In this document: one piece after another, positions 51,221-60,070 of the stretch
How positions within the stretch are numbered: the first letter of the stretch is position 1
Layout: every line of letters begins with the position of its first letter
Notes under the pieces: model-generated
Database searches by the model: none
The model's input: only the letters and a program-made list of their open reading frames with translations
What the model was told of the DNA's origin: nothing
Made by a program: the position numbers and the translations under genes
From: CAZSDP01 sp964605665
GTDB lineage: Bacteria > Planctomycetota > UBA8108 > UBA1146
NCBI GenBank assembly: GCA_964605665.1
Contig: CAZSDP010000017.1
Location: 1 to 64,000 of the forward strand
Reading direction: 5' to 3'
Length of the DNA: 64,000 bases

Positions 51221-51661
51221 TTAGGAAACGATTTGATCGTCAACTCTTGCAAGACGGCGTGACATCAGTTTTGCAATGTTCAAAGTGACTTTGTGCGCGA
51301 CGAGATCACCTGAGTCGAGGAGAGAGTGAAAAGCTTCCTTTGAGAAGTTCTTCAGGCGGCCTGGTTTCCTGCAAATCACGGATGCCGAGCAAACCGTGTC
51401 ATCGAAGAGGGACATCTCACCAAAGCTCGTCAGTTCTTCGAGTTGAGCAAGAGACCGACTCTTTTCTTCGGTTTCGCGCACGACTTCAAAGATCCCAGCA
51501 CTGATGATGTAGAGGCCATTTCCAGGTCGGCCTTGCTCGACGATGACCTGGTCTTGAATCGTTTCGATGTCTTCTGCATGGTTGAGCAATTGGGCAATCT
51601 GTAGAGCTTCGAGCCCCTGGAAAATGGGGACAGTAGGGAAGCGTTCGATGATCCGATTCAT
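51221..51661 (-). CDS. Cyclic-nucleotide-binding-domain protein (CRP-like fold, no DNA-binding domain)
   Basis: The 146-residue protein is a single cNMP-binding domain: IFQGLEALQIAQLL, the turn GRPGNGLYIISAGIFEVV, and the phosphate-cassette position FGEMSLFDDTVCSASV. Canonical cAMP binders have FGExALL...Arg-Thr/Ser-Ala; here the arginine position reads Cys-Ser-Ala, so tight cyclic nucleotide binding is doubtful. There is no helix-turn-helix, so it is not a transcription factor. ATG at 51661 with AGGGG-type sequence upstream. It is 60 bases from the phosphodiesterase gene and probably co-transcribed with it. Confidence 0.85.
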   Translation of the reverse strand: MNRIIERFPTVPIFQGLEALQIAQLLNHAEDIETIQDQVIVEQGRPGNGLYIISAGIFEVVRETEEKSRSLAQLEELTSFGEMSLFDDTVCSASVICRKPGRLKNFSKEAFHSLLDSGDLVAHKVTLNIAKLMSRRLARVDDQIVS

Positions 51662-51773
51662 GGGGTCCTTTCCCCTTCCAATAGGTCTTGTTGAACTTGC
51701 AGCCTACCGGAGCGGCCGATCAGCCGCAACTTAGGTCCTCCTTCATTACTCGTGAGAGTCTGCGGGGCAAGTC

Positions 51774-51809
51774 CCAGATGTTGCACCGGAGCCAGATGTT
51801 GCAACGGAG
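51774..51809. repeat. 18-bp tandem direct repeat
   Basis: CCAGATGTTGCA[CA]CGGAG occurs twice back to back (51774-51791 and 51792-51809) with one mismatch. It lies between the divergent cNMP-domain gene and the GroES-like gene, about 100 bases before the latter. It may be a regulator site or a simple duplication. Confidence 0.8.
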
Positions 51810-51905
51810 TTGGTGCCCTAGGCTGCTTTCATCCGGTAGTCTATGATCGTTGCACGTCAAATTCCGAGGAGGAGATTCCGGTCGCCTCGGTCGAAGGGAT
51901 AAGTG

Positions 51906-52322
51906 ATGATCGAGGGAGATCGAAAGCGACTTTTTGTCGTTGGTGACCGTGTTCTCGTGACTCCCGAGCGAGGGGAGGAGCGTACCCGCGTCGGACTCTA
52001 TCTTCCGGCATCGGCGGTGGAAAAGACTCCAGTACAGGGTGGAAGAGTCGTCGAGGTTGGTCCAGGAACCCCAGTTCCATCTCCCGCGGACGTGGATGAT
52101 GAACCGTGGAAGCTCCATGAGGCGCGTCCCAATTATGTTCCACTCGAAGCAAAGCCTGGAGACTTTGCGCTCTTTCTGCGTAAGGCAGCAATCGAGATCG
52201 AGTTCGATGCTACGGAGTATTTGATCGTGCCGCACGGGGCAATACTCTTGCTCGTTCGAGATGGAGAAGTAATTGGGAAAGATGACCCGGCCGAGTTCCG
52301 CGAAGAGGATTTCGAGATATAG
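51906..52322 (+). CDS. GroES-like co-chaperonin family protein, extended
   Basis: The 138-residue protein has the GroES/Cpn10 barrel pattern (VVGDRVLVTPERGEERTRVGLYLP, GGRVVEVGPG, EIEFDATEYLIVPHGAILLLV) but with an insertion of about 40 residues between strands (SPADVDDEPWKLHEARPNYV). It is longer than canonical GroES (about 95 residues) and no groEL is in the window. Similar extended proteins occur as second GroES-like genes in Bacteroidetes and planctomycetes. ATG at 51906 with AAGGGA upstream; the GTG just before it is an alternative. An ABC exporter follows 53 bases later. Confidence 0.8.
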   Translation: MIEGDRKRLFVVGDRVLVTPERGEERTRVGLYLPASAVEKTPVQGGRVVEVGPGTPVPSPADVDDEPWKLHEARPNYVPLEAKPGDFALFLRKAAIEIEFDATEYLIVPHGAILLLVRDGEVIGKDDPAEFREEDFEI

Positions 52323-52327
52323 AAGAT

Positions 52328-52352
52328 GGCTCAGGAGTCGAGCTCTTGAGCC
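52328..52352 (+). terminator. Hairpin between GroES-like and ABC ATPase genes
   Basis: A 10-bp stem with one G-U pair (52328-52337 with 52343-52352) has a TCGAG loop and lies six bases after the GroES-like stop. No T-tract follows (AAGATCTTG), so it could be a weak attenuator or an RNA-stability element rather than a full terminator. Confidence 0.4.
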
Positions 52353-52374
52353 AAGATCTTGTGAAGGTTGAGAG

Positions 52375-53304
52375 TTGATCAAGATCAGGGGCTTGAAGAA
52401 AGAGTATGCAGCAAAGGTAGCCCTCAGGGGGCTCGATGCGGATGTTGCACCTGGTGAGGTGTGCGGGCTGATCGGGTCAAACGGGGCAGGGAAGACAACT
52501 CTACTTCGTATTCTCAGCACGACTCTGCGTCCAACCGCCGGCGAAGTCTCTATAGCTGGCTATGACCTTCAGTATGAGGCCCATCAGATTCGCAGCCTGA
52601 TCGGATATATGCCAGATAGTCTGTCCACCTACGAAGAGATTCGCGTAGACACATTTCTCGAGTTCTTCGCACATCTTTACGATCTTCCACGAGAAACGGT
52701 GACCCAGACCATCGGTGACATTCTCTCTCTGGTCGATTTGGGGCCACTTCGTCATTCCTTGATTGAGACTCTCTCGCTGGGATCCCGGCAAAGACTTTCG
52801 CTTGGGAGAGTTCTTTTGCACAACCCGGAAGTACTACTTTTGGATGAGCCCGTTTCTGGACTCGACCCAAGAGCTCGGGTGGAGATGCGAGCCCTGCTCA
52901 AGGAGTTGGGTAGCATGGGGAAGTCAGTTTTGATTTCTAGTCATGTTTTAACCGACCTAGTGGATCTCTGTGATCGGCTCTTGATCATCGAGCAGGGAGA
53001 AAAGGTGTTTTCAGGCTCATTTCAGGAGCTCGAAGAGCTGGTTGCAGCAGACTCCCAGATCTCCATCGGGCTCTCGTCGAGACTCGAGGAAGCACAGAGG
53101 TTCCTGTCCGATCAGCGGTATACGAAGTCGGTCAGCTTATCCGGAGATTCAACACTCTTACTCACTCTTTCTGATTCGGAGATCCCGGTCGAGAGAGTGA
53201 CCGCCGCACTCGCGGAGGCTGGATATTCAATCACGGAGTTCACACCACTGCACCTCGATTTGGAGGAGGCCTTCCTCAAAATCACTCAGGGAATCGTTTC
53301 ATAG
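52375..53304 (+). CDS. ABC transporter ATP-binding protein
   Basis: The 309-residue ATPase has P-loop GSNGAGKTT (34-42), Q-loop region, the variant signature LSLGSRQRLSLGR, Walker B VLLLDEPVSGLDPR and the switch histidine in LISSHVLTDL. The C-terminal 80 residues are an accessory domain common in ABC-2 type exporters. The start is a TTG at 52375 with GAAGG and GAG upstream. The permease gene begins two bases after the stop, so they form one exporter; the cargo is unknown. Confidence 0.9.
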   Translation: MIKIRGLKKEYAAKVALRGLDADVAPGEVCGLIGSNGAGKTTLLRILSTTLRPTAGEVSIAGYDLQYEAHQIRSLIGYMPDSLSTYEEIRVDTFLEFFAHLYDLPRETVTQTIGDILSLVDLGPLRHSLIETLSLGSRQRLSLGRVLLHNPEVLLLDEPVSGLDPRARVEMRALLKELGSMGKSVLISSHVLTDLVDLCDRLLIIEQGEKVFSGSFQELEELVAADSQISIGLSSRLEEAQRFLSDQRYTKSVSLSGDSTLLLTLSDSEIPVERVTAALAEAGYSITEFTPLHLDLEEAFLKITQGIVS

Positions 53305-53306
53305 TT

Positions 53307-54998
53307 GTGGCATCAGATCTCACGACACGAGATATGAACCGGTGGCGTCAGTTCTATGCACTCTACAAACTTGAACACACTCTGCAGTCTTCGCGCAGTG
53401 GACTCTTCATCCTGCAGACTGGATATTTGGTCGGGCTCTCAGCTTCACTGCTTTGGGCGGTGTTCAACAATGATTGGGGATTGACTGAACCGTTTGTAGC
53501 TCTCGCTCGAGAGCTCGGCGGATTTACCTATATCGCTGCATTGATTCTCGGCCCTGTCTTGGGCGCTGGAGCTTTGGAGGAAGAGCGAGAGCGAGGCATG
53601 ATCGAGATCTTGTCCAGCTCGCCGATTCGACCGCATGACATTTTTGTCTCGATGGTGACAGCGCGAATGCTCGTGGTCGCTCAGTTTGTTCTCTCAGTCT
53701 TGCCGTTGTATGTGGTCACGATATTTCTCGGAGGGGCTTCGGCAGCGGAAATATTGCTTCGTACTTTGATCGTTACCGTGATCGCAACAGGAGCAACTAC
53801 CCTATTTACTCTCACGGAATTCGCTAGAGGGAGAGGTGCGGTTCAAACATATGGGCGACTTGTTCTTCTCATCGTGCTGACACCCCGAGGATTAGGATTT
53901 CTGCTTCGACAGTGGATTGTTGCTACAGCCGCAGCATCTTTCCTTATCTGGATTATCAGTGAGGATCTTGGTTTCACGGTTTCTGTGGTCACAGCATTGT
54001 TGTTGCCATTTCTTTCGATGGGGAGTGCGGTTTTCTCCGATTCAATCGCTTCGCCAGAGATTCTTTGCGGGTTGTTTACGGGGTTGGTGTTGAACGTCGC
54101 TTTCTTTCGAGAAGTCAAAGCGTCGATGGAGACGTGGATATCCCGTGAGCCGAACACGGTTCCCCAGGATTCTTGGGTGCCAAAAAACACCGATAGGGTT
54201 GGCCATCGAGAGCGTCTCGGTCGGCTCATTTCTGGACTCGAGGTTTCGATAGAGGAGCAGGAAAAAGATCGTATTACGATATCGACTCAAAAAGTCGAGA
54301 AGCTCTCTGGAGTGTCTCGCAGGATCTATGAGTGGAGTGGCAAAAGTGCATTGGTAGTTCGAGCGATTTGCGATCGTTCGGTTGGGGCTGGAATAGTCTT
54401 GATATGGGCAGTTTTTCTCGGTGGCTTTCAGATGAGTCAGATTATTTGGGGGAAGTCACCTTCTCTTGGCCTGATAGCAAATTGGAACTCTGCGACCCTT
54501 CTCTTCAGCGGTTTCCTCATTTCTATCGGACTATGTCAGCTATACCCACATGGTCGATCAAGCCGTTCTGCAGAGCTCTTTCTCTCTGCACCGGTGACTG
54601 GGACAGCATTTGTTCGTGGAACGATCTCGCTAGTCTTGATGCAGTTTTGGCCCGTCCTTTTGGTTCTATTCCTGTGTCATGGTCTCTTCGCGATACTGGT
54701 TGGATTTCAACTGTGGGTACTTGCTGCATATCTGCAGATTCTCTGTTGGTTTGGTCTTGTGGTTGGGATTTGCATGTGGGTGAGCGTGCTGTGTCGGCGA
54801 TACGGTCAGCGGGTCGCGATTTCGCAGGTGATCTCCCTCGGCATTTTCTTCTTCAGTGGGCTCTCACCCTTGAATTCCGCCTCGAGTACCAACGCCATTT
54901 CGCTCATCGGGACAGATGAGATTCTTGGTGCGGTGAATCTGCTGCTCTTCGGTGCCTTCATTCTGCTCTTTGATCGATTGACCGGTCGCGATCGGTAA
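53307..54998 (+). CDS. ABC-2 type transporter permease
   Basis: The 563-residue membrane protein has about 12 predicted helices, with the typical ABC-2 sequence GALEEERERGMIEILSSSPIRPHDIFVSM near residues 87-115 (shortened quotation: EEERERGMIEILSSSPI). The two halves look like duplicated ABC-2 permease units separated by a hydrophilic stretch of about 60 residues (about 285-345). The start is GTG at 53307; an ATG nine codons on (MNRWRQF) is possible. It pairs with the ATPase directly upstream. Confidence 0.85.
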   Translation: MASDLTTRDMNRWRQFYALYKLEHTLQSSRSGLFILQTGYLVGLSASLLWAVFNNDWGLTEPFVALARELGGFTYIAALILGPVLGAGALEEERERGMIEILSSSPIRPHDIFVSMVTARMLVVAQFVLSVLPLYVVTIFLGGASAAEILLRTLIVTVIATGATTLFTLTEFARGRGAVQTYGRLVLLIVLTPRGLGFLLRQWIVATAAASFLIWIISEDLGFTVSVVTALLLPFLSMGSAVFSDSIASPEILCGLFTGLVLNVAFFREVKASMETWISREPNTVPQDSWVPKNTDRVGHRERLGRLISGLEVSIEEQEKDRITISTQKVEKLSGVSRRIYEWSGKSALVVRAICDRSVGAGIVLIWAVFLGGFQMSQIIWGKSPSLGLIANWNSATLLFSGFLISIGLCQLYPHGRSSRSAELFLSAPVTGTAFVRGTISLVLMQFWPVLLVLFLCHGLFAILVGFQLWVLAAYLQILCWFGLVVGICMWVSVLCRRYGQRVAISQVISLGIFFFSGLSPLNSASSTNAISLIGTDEILGAVNLLLFGAFILLFDRLTGRDR

Positions 54999-55009
54999 AG
55001 AAGTCGTTC

Positions 55010-55936
55010 TCACTTATCGTTCGCGCTCTTCAATTCTCGAACCCATATATTTCGGAATTGCACCGGGTTGCCGTGGTCTTGCAAACGAATCGGCGCTTCG
55101 TCCGCATGCTCTTGGTATTCCGGTAGATTCCTGTGTCGCGTTGGGCCCAAGAGTATCACGTTGTTTTGTACGAGCACGCCATTGTGGAGTACCGTCGCGC
55201 GAGCGGGAGAGAGCAGCAATCCGTTGTCATTGAATTTGGGTGCGGTGAAGACAATGTCATAGGATTGCCAGCTTCCTGGAGGAAATGAAGCATTCACGAT
55301 CGGGGGGTGCTGCCCATAGATCGCTGCGGCTTGGCCATCGGGATATGTTGGGTTATGCCATGAATCTAGGATTTGTACTTCGTAACGATCCATCAGAAAG
55401 ACTCCAGAATTGCCGCGGCCTTGGGAGTCCCCGACGACTTTTTCAGGAGTTCGAAACTCGAGATGCAACTGAACGTCACCGAATCCTCTTCTCGTTCGAA
55501 GATCACCAGTGCCGTTCACTTCCATGAACTGAGAATTGTGTTTCCAACGAGCAGGCCCATTAGAAGAGGTCCAAGCATCGAGATTAGCTCCGCTAAAGAG
55601 GACGAAGGCATCAGTCGGTGCCTGCTCAACAGCTGTTGATGGTGGAAGAGTGCTTTTCTCCTTATAGATCATCGTTGGCTGAGGGCGCTCTCCATCGTGA
55701 ACGCGAAACATTGAACCTGGGAGTAGCGGGGTGTCGGTGTAACCGAGATTCGCGGTTACTGCAGCCGTTACCTTTGGTGAGTCAGCACTGTTGCTCGATG
55801 CTGCCTGTAGAGTGCTATTTTGGTTGGAGTTGGGGTCAGCTTGAACGGACTCCCCCCCTTGGCAACTGGCGACGAGAAGTAGAAGGGCGCAGGGGGCAAA
55901 CTTACGAAGGAGACCGTCTAGATTTTTCATTCTCAT
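55010..55936 (-). CDS. DUF1080-domain lipoprotein
   Basis: The 308-residue protein has a lipoprotein signal (CALLLLVASC, lipidated Cys25), a low-complexity linker of about 60 residues and one DUF1080 domain (about 108-305) with FVLFSGANLDAWTSSNG, RGNSGVFLMDRYEVQILDS and IRLQDHGNPVQFRNIWVR. As in the other DUF1080 protein, 3-keto-glycoside hydrolysis is the proposed family activity. It converges with the ABC permease gene, 11 bases apart. The start region is divergent from the PSD1 gene and shares repeated motifs with it. Confidence 0.85.
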   Translation of the reverse strand: MRMKNLDGLLRKFAPCALLLLVASCQGGESVQADPNSNQNSTLQAASSNSADSPKVTAAVTANLGYTDTPLLPGSMFRVHDGERPQPTMIYKEKSTLPPSTAVEQAPTDAFVLFSGANLDAWTSSNGPARWKHNSQFMEVNGTGDLRTRRGFGDVQLHLEFRTPEKVVGDSQGRGNSGVFLMDRYEVQILDSWHNPTYPDGQAAAIYGQHPPIVNASFPPGSWQSYDIVFTAPKFNDNGLLLSPARATVLHNGVLVQNNVILLGPTRHRNLPEYQEHADEAPIRLQDHGNPVQFRNIWVRELKSANDK

Positions 55937-56314
55937 TCACTCCCTGGAGTTCAAGTTGTGAAAAGTAGGGCCGGTGGTCAAGTTGTGCGAATAGATCGTC
56001 AAGCACAGCATGACAAAACTCTGGCACAGTGGGTAGCTTTCCTAGCAATTAAAGTTGGCGTTTCACTGATGCCGGTTACAAATTGTGACAGATCTACACT
56101 TTGCAAGTTGTGAAGTTCGTTATCTCTACGTTCAGCACAGGCATATTGATTTAGGTTATGGCACTTCTTCCAAGATCAGCTGCAGGCAGTCATTGCATGT
56201 TCTCGTTTGAAGCTTGGACTTTGGCGAGAAGTGCGGTCTTATAGTTCGTCCTAGGGCGAGCTCCCCCATCGACTGACGCATCAATAGTTGAATTCCAGTG
56301 TGAGGTTCACCGTG
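55937..56314. promoter_or_regulatory. Divergent control region with four CAA[GA]TTGTG[AC] motifs
   Basis: This 378-base region separates the DUF1080 lipoprotein (minus) and PSD1 (plus) genes. The 10-base motif CAA[GA]TTGTG[AC] is present at 55952, 55979, 56079 and 56104, as two pairs spaced 27 and 25 bases apart. A related AGTTGTGAAAAG is at 60852, upstream of the DUF1501 gene. All copies are in the same orientation. A regulator site array is the simplest reading; no known consensus is claimed. Confidence 0.45.
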
Positions 56315-59300
56315 ATGGTCGAAATTCTGAGGCTAGATCGTCGCTGGAGAATTTCTGCCAGAGGAACGAGATCTTGGATCTGGGTCTTTGGCTTGTTCTC
56401 GACAATGTTGCTGATCTTCCCCGTTACTGCGGAAGATCCGGAGTTGCTGGTTCCTAAGAAAGCCGTTGGCGACCTCGTGCGTAAAGTCGAGGCCTCTTTG
56501 ACGGCGGCCGGAGATCGCACTGGGCCACCTTCTTATCAACGCGAGATACGACCGATTCTCTCCGATCGTTGTTTTCTTTGTCACGGACCAGATGCTGCTG
56601 CGCGCCGGGCTGGCTTGAGGCTTGATCTTCGAGAGGATGCAATTCGTGAACGTGACGGAAGTGCAGCAATTGTCCCAGGTGATCCTCTCGCGAGTGAGTT
56701 GATCGCACGGATACATGATTCTGACGCTGATTCGGCTATGCCACCCGATGATAGTGGTAAGGCGCTCTCAGATCAGGAGCGATCGTTATTGGTGCAGTGG
56801 GTGGCGGCGGGCGCACCATATGAAACGCACTGGGCATGGCAAGCTCCCGTGCACCCCGGTTATCCGAAAGGCGATTTTTCAGAGCAAGATGAATCGATCA
56901 TCGATGCCTGGATACGAGAGGGGCTTCAGGGGACTGGGCTTGAACCAGCCGCTCGAACCGATCGTGCAACAGAGTTACGACGACTCACTCTCGATCTCAC
57001 CGGGTTACCTCCAACAATCGAGGAGCTCGATCAATATCTCGGCGATACTTCTGAAGATGCTTACGATCGAGCGATCGAAGAACTGCTCGAAACAGATCGC
57101 TCTGCAGAACACTTTGCTCGGCATTGGCTCGACGCGGCTCGCTATGCTGATACGCATGGTCTGCACCTCGACAACGAGCGAGTGATGTGGCCTTACCGCG
57201 ACTGGGTCATCGATGCCTTCCGTCAGAATCTTCGTTTTGATCAGTTCACGATTGAACAGCTTGCTGGCGACATGATTCCAAGCCCAACCCTCTCTCAGCG
57301 TGTCGCAAGTGGATTCAACCGCTGCCATGTGACGACAAGCGAAGGCGGGGCGATCGACGCTGAATACTTGGTGAAGTACGCGGTTGATCGAGTGGAGACG
57401 ACCTCTACGGTCTGGTTGGGACTCACGGCGGGATGTGCTGCTTGTCACGATCACAAGTTTGATCCACTGTCTCAGCGAGAGTTCTATTCTCTCTACGCTT
57501 TCTTCAACTCAACAGCTGAAGCAGCGATGGACGGAAATGCGAAGGCTCCCGCGCCAATTGTGCAAGTCGCGACCGCTGAGCAGCGAGAACAACTCGCTCA
57601 AGTCAGCGCAAAGATCGGTGACCTAGAGAGTCGACAGAATGCTCCAGATGCCGAAACCGATCGGGAGCAGAGTCAATGGGAAGAAAAGTTAAGAACATCG
57701 AGAGGGTCCGCCTGGGCGCTTCTAAGCAGTGAAAATGGGGCGCGCCTCAAGAGTGAAAATGAAGCGACGTTAGTGGCGCAACCGGATGGCTCATTTCTGA
57801 CCACGGAAAAGGACCCAGAGGTTGATACCCACACTCTGACAGCTCCGATCGTTGGAGATGATTGGCGTAGCTTGCGAGTCGAAGCACTTACTGATCCAAC
57901 TTTGCCAAATGGTGGGCCTGGGCGAGCGACGAATTCGAACTTCGTTCTCACTGAAATCGAGGCTTTTGTTACGGACGAAGGTGGACAGAAATTTCCGATT
58001 GAGTGGGCTGGAGCTTGGGCCGATCACCATCAACAGGGTTGGGAAATAGAGAAAGCAATCGATGGAAATCGCGATGCTCTCAACGGATGGGCGGGAGAAG
58101 GATTTTCGCGCCAGGAGAGAAGGTCTGCGATTTTTCGGTCGAAAGAGCCGTTCGGTGTACCGGGTAAAGGTACGTTAACAGTAAAGCTCTTTTACCTGAG
58201 CCCATACGCATCACATGTGCTCGGTAGAACTCGCTATGCGATCTCCAAGGAATCGGCTCCTTCGATCGCCGAAAGAGTTTGGATCGATGATGAAGAAGAT
58301 CTCGGAGCAGAACTGAAATTTGACGGCGCGGTCACCCGTTGGCCGTTCGTCAAAGAGTCTGAGGCGCCGATTCACTCCGGACTTCTCGCACGTAAACAGA
58401 GCTCAAGTCGATTGATTCAGCACTACTTCCATCAAGCCAAGAAGACACGTGACGTCCAGCCAGGAGATCGCCTCTATGCTTGGGTTTGGATCGACCCTAA
58501 TGACCTTCCCGAAACAGTGATGCTGCAGGTTCATGATGGTTCCAATTGGGAACACCGAGCATTTTGGGGAGCAGACCGGATTCCATTTGGGGGTATAGGA
58601 GCCGACACTCCTGCACACCGTTCGATGGGCGAGCTTCCAGCAGCCGGGGAATGGGTTCGCCTCGAAGTGCCGTGTGATCAAGTTGGGCTATTGTCAGGTA
58701 CAACTCTAGCCGGCTTTGCTTTCACTCAGTTTGGTGGCACTGTGATTTGGGATGATGCGGGCACCATTGCGGCTGACCCGATGACAGTGTTGGAGCCCAT
58801 CGTTTCGACTCCTGCAGAACATCGCGCTCCAGCGCAAGCGAATGAGCTTCGTCGGAGTTTTCGCTTGAAGCACTCTCCTCGCCATGCAGAGCTACTAACA
58901 GCTCTCGAGGTTGCAAGGCGTGAAAAGGTTGCAGTTGAAGGTGAAATTCCCACAACACTTGTATCGCAAGAATTGCCAGAACCTCGGCCAGCCCATTTGT
59001 TGGATCGCGGTGAGTACGATCGACCAAAAGAAGTCGTTGAGCGAGATACTCCTGCGTTCTTGCCGAGCTTTTCTGAAGATCTTCCTAGAAACAGACTCGG
59101 CTTTGCTCGGTGGCTGGTTTCCGCGGATCAACCACTGACCGCTCGGGTGACGGTGAATCGAATTTGGCAGCAGTTTCTTGGCGTTGGGATTGTGCGGACC
59201 AGTGAGGACTTTGGTCTTCAAGGAGAGTGGCCGAGTCATCCAGAGCTTCTCGATGCGCTTTCCGTCGAGCTTCTTCAGGATGGTTGGGATCTTCGCAACC

Positions 59301-60037
59301 TGATCCGAAAGATCGTGCGCTCTGAAACCTACCGTCAAAGCTCTGCTATCACTCCAATACACCTGAAGCTAGATCCTGAAAATCGACTCTTATCGCGCGC
59401 GCCCCGCTATCGACTCGACGCGGAGGTGATTCGAGACCAGGCATTATATGTATCTGGTTTGCTGGTGGAGGATCTGGGAGGTCCTCCGGTGAAGCCATAT
59501 CAACCACCCGGGATTTGGCAAGCAGTTGGATACACCGACTCGAATACCCAGACATTTACCCCTGGGACCGGGAGCGATCTCTATCGTCGTAGCATTTACA
59601 CCTTCTGGAAACGAACGGCTCCCCCACCATCGATGGCAATTTTCGACGCACCCAATCGCGAGACTTGCACTGTAAGAAGAGAACGAACCAATTCACCTCT
59701 TGCTGCCCTTGTTCTCCTCAATGATGTTCAGTTTGTCGAGGCTTCGCGGCACTTCGGAGGCCACTTGCTTCAGCTGGACAAGAGTGACCGCGATCGACTG
59801 ATCACTGGTTTCCGTGCAGTGACTGCAAGGTATCCATCTGAAGAGGAAATTGCAGAGTTGGTGAGAACCCTCGACTCACTATTGAAGTCATACTCCGTAG
59901 ATCCGCAGTCCGCGCTCGATTTGCTCGAGGTGGGAGAGAGTCCTCGCAATGACTCTCTCGACCCAGCTGAGCTTGCGGCTTGGACTGTACTTTCGAGTTT
60001 GCTCCTCAATTTAGACGAAGCCATTACTAAGGGCTGA
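56315..60037 (+). CDS. PSD1-type protein with planctomycete cytochrome c, DUF1549 and DUF1553 regions
   Basis: The 1240-residue protein begins with a signal-like segment (WIWVFGLFSTMLLIFPVTA). It has a planctomycete cytochrome c haem site CFLCH (86-90) with GLRLDLREDA and PGDP...MPPDD; a DUF1549 region (RRLTLDLTGLPPTIEELD, HWLDAARYADTHGLH) with a second CAACH site (374-378); a central unassigned region; and DUF1553 near the C-terminus (RLGFARWLVSADQPLTARVTVNRIWQQ...). The start is ATG 56315 or GTG 56312 with GAGG upstream; a TTG at 56288 is less likely. Such proteins pair with DUF1501 partners in planctomycetes; their biochemical role is unproven. Confidence 0.88.
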   Translation: MVEILRLDRRWRISARGTRSWIWVFGLFSTMLLIFPVTAEDPELLVPKKAVGDLVRKVEASLTAAGDRTGPPSYQREIRPILSDRCFLCHGPDAAARRAGLRLDLREDAIRERDGSAAIVPGDPLASELIARIHDSDADSAMPPDDSGKALSDQERSLLVQWVAAGAPYETHWAWQAPVHPGYPKGDFSEQDESIIDAWIREGLQGTGLEPAARTDRATELRRLTLDLTGLPPTIEELDQYLGDTSEDAYDRAIEELLETDRSAEHFARHWLDAARYADTHGLHLDNERVMWPYRDWVIDAFRQNLRFDQFTIEQLAGDMIPSPTLSQRVASGFNRCHVTTSEGGAIDAEYLVKYAVDRVETTSTVWLGLTAGCAACHDHKFDPLSQREFYSLYAFFNSTAEAAMDGNAKAPAPIVQVATAEQREQLAQVSAKIGDLESRQNAPDAETDREQSQWEEKLRTSRGSAWALLSSENGARLKSENEATLVAQPDGSFLTTEKDPEVDTHTLTAPIVGDDWRSLRVEALTDPTLPNGGPGRATNSNFVLTEIEAFVTDEGGQKFPIEWAGAWADHHQQGWEIEKAIDGNRDALNGWAGEGFSRQERRSAIFRSKEPFGVPGKGTLTVKLFYLSPYASHVLGRTRYAISKESAPSIAERVWIDDEEDLGAELKFDGAVTRWPFVKESEAPIHSGLLARKQSSSRLIQHYFHQAKKTRDVQPGDRLYAWVWIDPNDLPETVMLQVHDGSNWEHRAFWGADRIPFGGIGADTPAHRSMGELPAAGEWVRLEVPCDQVGLLSGTTLAGFAFTQFGGTVIWDDAGTIAADPMTVLEPIVSTPAEHRAPAQANELRRSFRLKHSPRHAELLTALEVARREKVAVEGEIPTTLVSQELPEPRPAHLLDRGEYDRPKEVVERDTPAFLPSFSEDLPRNRLGFARWLVSADQPLTARVTVNRIWQQFLGVGIVRTSEDFGLQGEWPSHPELLDALSVELLQDGWDLRNLIRKIVRSETYRQSSAITPIHLKLDPENRLLSRAPRYRLDAEVIRDQALYVSGLLVEDLGGPPVKPYQPPGIWQAVGYTDSNTQTFTPGTGSDLYRRSIYTFWKRTAPPPSMAIFDAPNRETCTVRRERTNSPLAALVLLNDVQFVEASRHFGGHLLQLDKSDRDRLITGFRAVTARYPSEEEIAELVRTLDSLLKSYSVDPQSALDLLEVGESPRNDSLDPAELAAWTVLSSLLLNLDEAITKG

Positions 60038-60070
60038 GTATTCAAGAGATAGGGCGTACCGGGTAACGCG

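Noticed and set aside
51720..52520. 266-codon minus-strand frame across the GroES-like gene
   Set aside because: It is antisense to two well-supported genes, and its peptide repeats (LRCNIW) merely reflect the 18-bp tandem repeat.
56021..56038. Sigma-54 promoter (TGGCAC followed by GTAGC)
   Set aside because: The distance between the GG and GC elements is one base too long and the -12 element is poor.
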